This document shows positions 6,136-9,571 of a stretch of 9,571 nt of DNA, in pieces; the stretch's first letter is position 1, and every line of letters starts with the position of its first letter. The stretch comes from Candidatus Kerfeldbacteria bacterium. Lineage in GTDB: Bacteria > Patescibacteriota > Patescibacteriia > Veblenbacterales > UBA10138. The notes under the pieces are model-generated. The model was given only the letters and a program-made list of their open reading frames with translations, ran no database searches and was not told where the DNA came from. The position numbers were made by a program, and so were the translations under genes. Where the stretch lies: assembly GCA_016234305.1 (NCBI GenBank), contig JACRFM010000022.1:1-9571 (forward strand), given 5' to 3'.

Positions 6136-6164
6136 TACTCAACTGCCACTAGCGGTGATATAAT
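6136..6164 (+). promoter_or_regulatory. Probable extended -10 promoter of the 98-residue gene
   Basis: A perfect TATAAT (6159-6164) is preceded by TGA, giving the extended -10 TGnTATAAT. The hexamer 17 bases upstream, TACTCA (6136-6141), is a poor -35 box, as is common where the -10 is extended. Transcription would start near 6171, giving a leader of about 23 bases with no evident SD before the ATG at 6194. Confidence 0.5.
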
Positions 6165-6193
6165 GAATTCAGCTTAAAATTCATCAAAATCCT

Positions 6194-6490
6194 ATGTATC
6201 TTGAAACCAGTAAGGACATTTTAAATCTAGCCCTGGCCCTAGCAGTTATTGGATTATCGTTTTTGATTGGCTGGATTCTGGTATATTGGCTGCTAATTTT
6301 GCGCCGGGTAGTCCAAGTATTGCATGGCCTGGAAGAAGGCGTGCGTAAATTTTCCGAGTTAGTGACTTTTATCAGGGAGAAACTAGAATCATCCGCTTCC
6401 TATTTAAGCGTCCTGGCCGTGGGCGCCAAAGAACTGGCGGGTTATATTATGAAACTGCGGACAGATAAAAAGGGCAAGAAAAAAGTTTAA
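6194..6490 (+). CDS. Small single-pass membrane protein of unknown function
   Basis: The 98-residue protein has one strong membrane helix at about 10-37 (LNLALALAVIGLSFLIGWIL and onward). An amphipathic helical stretch follows (about 38-90), then a lysine-rich end (KLRTDKKGKKKV). The shape of one N-terminal helix plus a long charged helix superficially resembles DUF948-type small proteins, but I cannot claim membership. It stands alone: divergent from the rodA block, with its own promoter in front, and convergent with the histidine kinase behind a hairpin terminator. The good promoter, normal codon use and tight terminator support a real gene. Membrane association is well supported; function is unknown. 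Confidence 0.75.
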   Translation: MYLETSKDILNLALALAVIGLSFLIGWILVYWLLILRRVVQVLHGLEEGVRKFSELVTFIREKLESSASYLSVLAVGAKELAGYIMKLRTDKKGKKKV

Positions 6491-6499
6491 GCTTAAACT
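6484..6499. repeat. Perfect 16-bp palindrome over a stop codon
   Basis: AGTTTAAGCTTAAACT is fully self-complementary and covers the TAA stop of the 98-residue gene. It could be a protein-binding site or part of the termination region, or chance in AT-rich DNA. Confidence 0.4.
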
Positions 6500-6510
6500 G
6501 CTTTATAACC

Positions 6511-6536
6511 ATCGTCCCGCTGTATAGCGGGACGAT
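6511..6536. terminator. Perfect 11-bp hairpin between convergent genes
   Basis: ATCGTCCCGCT (6511-6521) and AGCGGGACGAT (6526-6536) pair perfectly around a GTAT tetraloop. The stem is GC-rich and lies 20 bases after the 6490 stop and 25 bases past the kinase stop on the other strand. The following T run is short (TTTCATTAT) on the plus strand and essentially absent on the minus strand. It probably terminates the plus-strand gene and may stop both transcripts. Confidence 0.7.
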
Positions 6537-6561
6537 TTCATTATCTACCAAATATAAAATC

Positions 6562-8367
6562 CTAACTGGCGCCAGTAACCGTTTTAAGCGTAAACCTAAA
6601 AGTTGTACCCTTCCCCTTCTCACTTTCCACCCAAATTTTACCGCCCATGCGCTCCACCAATTGCCGCACGATAAATAAACCCAAACCAGTACCTTGAATA
6701 TTCCTGGTCTCGTCCGACTCCACGCGGTAAAAACGCCGGAACAATTTAGCTTGGTCCTCGGCGGAAATACCAATGCCATTATCTTGCACCGACACGGTTA
6801 CCTCGCCAACCGCCGACATTAAATCAATCTTAATGGTACCGCGGGGCGGCGTGTATTTGATGGCATTGCTAACCAAGTTAACTAACACTTCCTGCAACTT
6901 ATCTTTATCAACCAATACCGGCGGCAAGTTACCGGGCGGCTGAAATTGCAAAGTGTGCTCTTTTTCTTTAACCAGCGGCGCGAGTTCGCTAATCACGCCT
7001 TGGACTATCTCCATTAAATTCTGCGGCGAAGTCTCACACTTTAAACGGCCGGCCTGGTCGCGAGCCACCTCCAGCAAATCATTAACCAAATTAGCCAGTC
7101 GCGAACCAGACTGCTGCAGGCGTTCCGTAAATTCCTTAGCCTGAGGCGGCAAACTAGTACCCAAATCCGTCAGCATCTCGGCATAACCGCGAATAGCCGT
7201 TACGGGAGTACGCAATTCGTGAGCAGCAATAAAAACAAATTCGTCTTTCAATTTTTCGAGTTCCTGCAAACCTTTCAGCATCTGCGAAAATTCACGAGCC
7301 AATTGACCAACCTCGTCTTGACCAACCGTGGGTAAACTAACATCAAATTTTCCTTGTCCAATACTGCTGGCGGCCAAACTTAATTTATGAATCGGACGGG
7401 AAATCTTGCGAGCCGCTAATATACTAATACTACCCAAGATAATTAACAAAATTACAGCCGCTAAAATCAATTGCGTAATAATCTGGGGCAATATTTCCAT
7501 AGCTTCAGCCTCAGGCCATTCCACCCTGATTAACCAGTCAAGTTGATTAATTTTTTGACTGACCGAAAAGACCGCCTGTTTGCTCAAGGGTGAAGGCCCA
7601 TATTCAGACCTTAGGACAGCGTCTCCTGGCCTATCTTGTCGCCAGGCAACTTGTTCGGAACTGGTTACCTTGTAGCCAACCGGATACGATTGCTTGATAA
7701 AATTAGACGATGATGTCAGCAAATGATTGCCTTCATCCAATAAATACAAGTAACCACTGCTGCCTAAATTGGCCGCTATAACGAGCGGTGTCAACATTTT
7801 TAAATCAGCTTCACCTCGCAAAATCGCAATAATCTCTCCTTGATAGTTGATTACTGGCGAGGCCAGCACCAACAGCGATTTGTTATCTTTAAAAACTACC
7901 GGGCCAAGATAATTCTTACCTTGTTTAACCGTAGCCACTAATTTATCGTTCTCATCAAAAACTCGCAAATTGGGTGGTTGAAGCTGGCCTTTAGAACCAC
8001 GAACTTCCCGCCATAATTCATGACCGTCAGGTCTAATAAACGATACTTCTGTCAAAGACGTATCATTTTGCAACTGACTTTGCAATATAAAAACCTGCTG
8101 TTCATGACCGATGGCCGTAACATTTGGATCAGCCACAATAATTCGAAAAGATTCCAATTTGTCAAAAATAAACTTGCGTAAACGATCTGAAGTCTGATTA
8201 GCTAATTGCCATTCCAACTCCCCAATATTTTGTTCACGCGTTACTGTAATTAATCTAATGGACAGCCAAGCAAAAACAAATAACGATACCAAAGCCACCA
8301 GACTCAAAAGTAGAGCCAATTTTCGTTCCAGGCGACTGTTTATAAAACTAACAGGATTGATAGACAT
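6562..8367 (-). CDS. Membrane sensor histidine kinase (dCache-like sensor, HAMP, HisKA, HATPase)
   Basis: This complete 601-residue kinase would autophosphorylate on histidine in response to an external signal and pass the phosphate to a response regulator. A membrane helix (about 18-40) leads into an extracytoplasmic sensor (about 41-290) with double-Cache features: FIRPDGHELWREV (110-122), PVINYQGEIIAILRGEADL (171-189) and SSGYLYLLDEGNHLL (203-217). A second helix spans about 294-318. HAMP follows (about 319-371, with Pro325). The H-box is FIAAHELRTPVTA with phospho-acceptor His383. The ATP-binding domain shows the N-box (N497, N501), DNGIG (529-533), the F-box (FRRFYR, 543-548) and GTGLGL (559-564). 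All catalytic motifs are intact. No response regulator is adjacent: downstream is a convergent small gene and upstream an insertion sequence. The ligand is unknown. The ATG at 8367 has no SD and a TATAAT 8 bases before it. Confidence 0.95.
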   Translation of the reverse strand: MSINPVSFINSRLERKLALLLSLVALVSLFVFAWLSIRLITVTREQNIGELEWQLANQTSDRLRKFIFDKLESFRIIVADPNVTAIGHEQQVFILQSQLQNDTSLTEVSFIRPDGHELWREVRGSKGQLQPPNLRVFDENDKLVATVKQGKNYLGPVVFKDNKSLLVLASPVINYQGEIIAILRGEADLKMLTPLVIAANLGSSGYLYLLDEGNHLLTSSSNFIKQSYPVGYKVTSSEQVAWRQDRPGDAVLRSEYGPSPLSKQAVFSVSQKINQLDWLIRVEWPEAEAMEILPQIITQLILAAVILLIILGSISILAARKISRPIHKLSLAASSIGQGKFDVSLPTVGQDEVGQLAREFSQMLKGLQELEKLKDEFVFIAAHELRTPVTAIRGYAEMLTDLGTSLPPQAKEFTERLQQSGSRLANLVNDLLEVARDQAGRLKCETSPQNLMEIVQGVISELAPLVKEKEHTLQFQPPGNLPPVLVDKDKLQEVLVNLVSNAIKYTPPRGTIKIDLMSAVGEVTVSVQDNGIGISAEDQAKLFRRFYRVESDETRNIQGTGLGLFIVRQLVERMGGKIWVESEKGKGTTFRFTLKTVTGAS

Positions 8368-8375
8368 ATGACTAA

Positions 8376-8405
8376 ATTATATAACAAAATGTCTTGATTT
8401 AACAA
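8376..8405 (-). promoter_or_regulatory. Probable leaderless-type promoter of the histidine kinase
   Basis: On the minus strand a perfect TATAAT (8381-8376) is preceded after 18 bases by TTGTTA (8405-8400). Only 8 bases separate the -10 box from the kinase ATG, so the transcript would begin at or next to the start codon. It lies outside the insertion sequence, so the kinase keeps a native promoter. Confidence 0.45.
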
Positions 8406-8408
8406 TTC

Positions 8409-8437
8409 ATTATACTACCAACTTTACCAGTAGTGAA
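8409..8437 (-). promoter_or_regulatory. Possible second kinase promoter abutting the insertion sequence
   Basis: A second minus-strand TATAAT (8414-8409) has TTCACT (8437-8432, 4 of 6 consensus) 17 bases upstream. It would give a leader of about 35 bases without an SD. The -35 box ends one base from the first base of the insertion sequence. Confidence 0.3.
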
Positions 8438-8438
8438 A

Positions 8439-8489
8439 TTTGTCCAGCTGGGGGTTTGAGGAAAAAATTTGGTTGATGGATTTTTTGAT
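8439..8489 (+). repeat. Left terminal inverted repeat of the IS
   Basis: The repeat matches the reverse complement of 9521-9571 at 40 of 51 positions by hand alignment. The outer 15 bases are identical, and there is a second well-matched block ATTTGGTTGAT (8467-8477) and TTTTGAT near the inner end. The remainder of the leader up to the transposase start shows no clear promoter. Confidence 0.8.
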
Positions 8490-8541
8490 TTTGCTCTTGG
8501 TTTAGCGACAAAACTTAAGGAATCTGGGAAAGTTGGCGTGT

Positions 8542-9546
8542 ATGAACAATCTACACACCAATTCTCCGTGCTGTATCGCCTTAATACGCCGTTATGGACC
8601 AAGAAGACGACAATGTGCTAAGTGTTTGCATACCTGGCGTATTCGTCACAAAACCCTAGGCAGAAAAAGACGAAGGGTATCAGTTAATCTGGCCAGGCAG
8701 TATCTGTCTCGTGAACTGCCATCACTTAAGGCGTTAGCGCGCCGACGAGGCTGTAACCGTTCAACTCTCGGTTACATCTTGCGCGCCAGTTTAAAAGACT
8801 TTGATCGTAGAGTTGGTTGGCAAGACGCCCCTGCCCAAGGTTACTTAGTAGCGGTAGCCGATGCCTGCGTGGTGCAGGTAGATAAGAAACCCTGTACTAT
8901 TTATCTTATTCTCCTCAAAGGCATCAATGATACCCGGGCAGTCATTAGTGCTCCCTATTTTGCTCTAGGCTATGAGAACGAGGCTGATTGGCTGGCGGCT
9001 TTTGGAAAATTATCGCCAGCTATTAAACAAAGGATTAGAGCCTTGATTTGCGATGGAGCGCAGAGTTTACGCGGGGTGGCTATTGAACACCACTGGCTGA
9101 TTCAACGTTGTCATTTCCATCTAGTATTAAGTTTAGGCAGTTACCTTTCTCAAGGAAAGAAAAGTCGTCATCCAGTATACGCTAGATTGGTGTTCACAGC
9201 CCTTTATCAAGTGCTTAAGGCCTACCCTTGGGTCAAAGCTGCCCGGGGCCTGTATTATCTAAACTATCTGGCAGGTTTCACTAAGTCACGGGGATTTCAC
9301 AAGGTTATCAATGGTTTTCTTACCTACGCCCGTGAGTACCGTACTTATCGGGAATATCCCGAACTCCACCTACCGACAACGACCAATACCGCCGAATCGT
9401 TGGTGGGATGTATTAAACGACTATTGACGCAAACCAGAGGCATGCGTACCAAACGTTCCCTTGATCTTTGGCTTAACTGTCTTCTGAAACACCTGGGTAC
9501 TATTACCTGCCACGGCTATGATCAAAAGAAAAATCAACCAAATTAA
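8542..9546 (+). CDS. DDE transposase, IS256/MULE-like with N-terminal zinc ribbon
   Basis: This 334-residue transposase would cut and join the ends of the surrounding element. An N-terminal zinc-ribbon-like region (about 8-33) has a second knuckle CAKC followed by LHTWRIR, but the first reads SPCC, so the usual first cysteine is serine. A helix-turn-helix follows (about 61-81, LKALARRRGCNRSTLGYILR). The catalytic core has D107 (VADAC), D171 (CDGAQSL), a CHFH motif (C190, H193) and E285 (NTAESL). The DDE plus CxxH pattern is that of the IS256/Mutator group, and TTTNTAES...TRGM resembles the IS1249-type branch. ATG 8542 places the ribbon at the N-terminus; a TTG at 8533 would add three residues. 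The 3' end overlaps the right inverted repeat. The frame is intact, so it may be functional. Confidence 0.9.
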   Translation: MNNLHTNSPCCIALIRRYGPRRRQCAKCLHTWRIRHKTLGRKRRRVSVNLARQYLSRELPSLKALARRRGCNRSTLGYILRASLKDFDRRVGWQDAPAQGYLVAVADACVVQVDKKPCTIYLILLKGINDTRAVISAPYFALGYENEADWLAAFGKLSPAIKQRIRALICDGAQSLRGVAIEHHWLIQRCHFHLVLSLGSYLSQGKKSRHPVYARLVFTALYQVLKAYPWVKAARGLYYLNYLAGFTKSRGFHKVINGFLTYAREYRTYREYPELHLPTTTNTAESLVGCIKRLLTQTRGMRTKRSLDLWLNCLLKHLGTITCHGYDQKKNQPN

Positions 9547-9571
9547 TAAGTCATAGCCCCAGCTGGACAAA
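9521..9571 (-). repeat. Right terminal inverted repeat of the IS
   Basis: This is the reverse complement partner of 8439-8489. Its inner half overlaps the last codons of the transposase gene (stop at 9544-9546), so the C-terminal sequence DQKKNQPN is partly set by the repeat. Its outer end coincides with the end of the window. Confidence 0.8.

Larger units (their letters stand above)
8439..9571 (+). mobile_element. Insertion sequence, IS256/MULE-like, with 51-base terminal inverted repeats
   Basis: The element is bounded by TTTGTCCAGCTGGGG at 8439-8453 and its exact reverse complement at 9557-9571. With the flanking imperfect match the repeats extend to 51 bases. Inside is a single transposase gene on the plus strand. 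At 1133 bases it has a typical IS length. The window stops on the last base of the right repeat, so the right flank and any target-site duplication cannot be seen. The outer left flank ends ...AGTAGTGAAA. The intact frame and near-perfect outer repeats suggest a recently active copy. Confidence 0.85.

Noticed and set aside
6447..6779. Minus-strand open frame of 110 codons
   Set aside because: It covers the terminator hairpin and overlaps both real genes in another frame; it is the shadow of the kinase's 3' end.
8399..8602. Minus-strand open frame of 67 codons across the IS left end
   Set aside because: It crosses the boundary between host DNA and the IS, so it cannot be an established gene, and it runs opposite the transposase start.

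Overview
The window looks like a piece of a small-genome, moderately AT-rich bacterium of the Candidate Phyla Radiation (Patescibacteria). This rests on gene style and order, not on a database search. The clues are rpmE-prfA-prmC in a row, many short uncharacterised proteins, several genes whose promoter sits almost on the start codon with no Shine-Dalgarno (SD) sequence, and an intergenic inverted repeat built from CAAAT/TTTGA words. TAA, TAG and TGA all end genes here, so the genetic code looks standard.

Layout. (1) 1-2429, plus strand: ribosomal protein bL31 (rpmE), then release factor RF1 (prfA) overlapping the methyltransferase prmC by 4 bases. PrmC methylates the GGQ glutamine of RF1, so enzyme and substrate are coupled. 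A hairpin between rpmE and prfA probably ends or attenuates the first transcript. (2) 2539-2850, plus: a 103-residue protein of unknown function with its own strong SD, followed by a hairpin terminator shared with the convergent block. (3) 5922 down to 2914, minus: a tight four-gene block comprising a membrane-anchored protein of unknown function, a RodA/FtsW-type SEDS glycosyltransferase, a small two-CxxC putative zinc protein, and ribosomal protein bL25 (rplY). (4) 5923-6193: divergent intergenic region with a 27-base-arm imperfect inverted repeat and a clear extended -10 promoter. (5) 6194-6490, plus: a 98-residue single-pass membrane protein, then a perfect 11-bp hairpin between convergent genes. 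(6) 8367 down to 6562, minus: a complete membrane sensor histidine kinase (dCache-like sensor, HAMP, HisKA, HATPase) with no response regulator in view. (7) 8439-9571: an insertion sequence with an IS256/MULE-like DDE transposase and 51-base imperfect terminal inverted repeats. The window stops on the last base of its right repeat, which suggests the contig broke at a multicopy element.

Most of the window is housekeeping: translation termination, ribosomal proteins and cell-wall synthesis. The parts most worth a second look are the IS element and its position next to the kinase promoter, the leaderless-type promoters, the inverted repeat at 5955-6057, and the unknown proteins beside rodA and prmC. 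I did not find convincing evidence for a wholly new multi-gene system.
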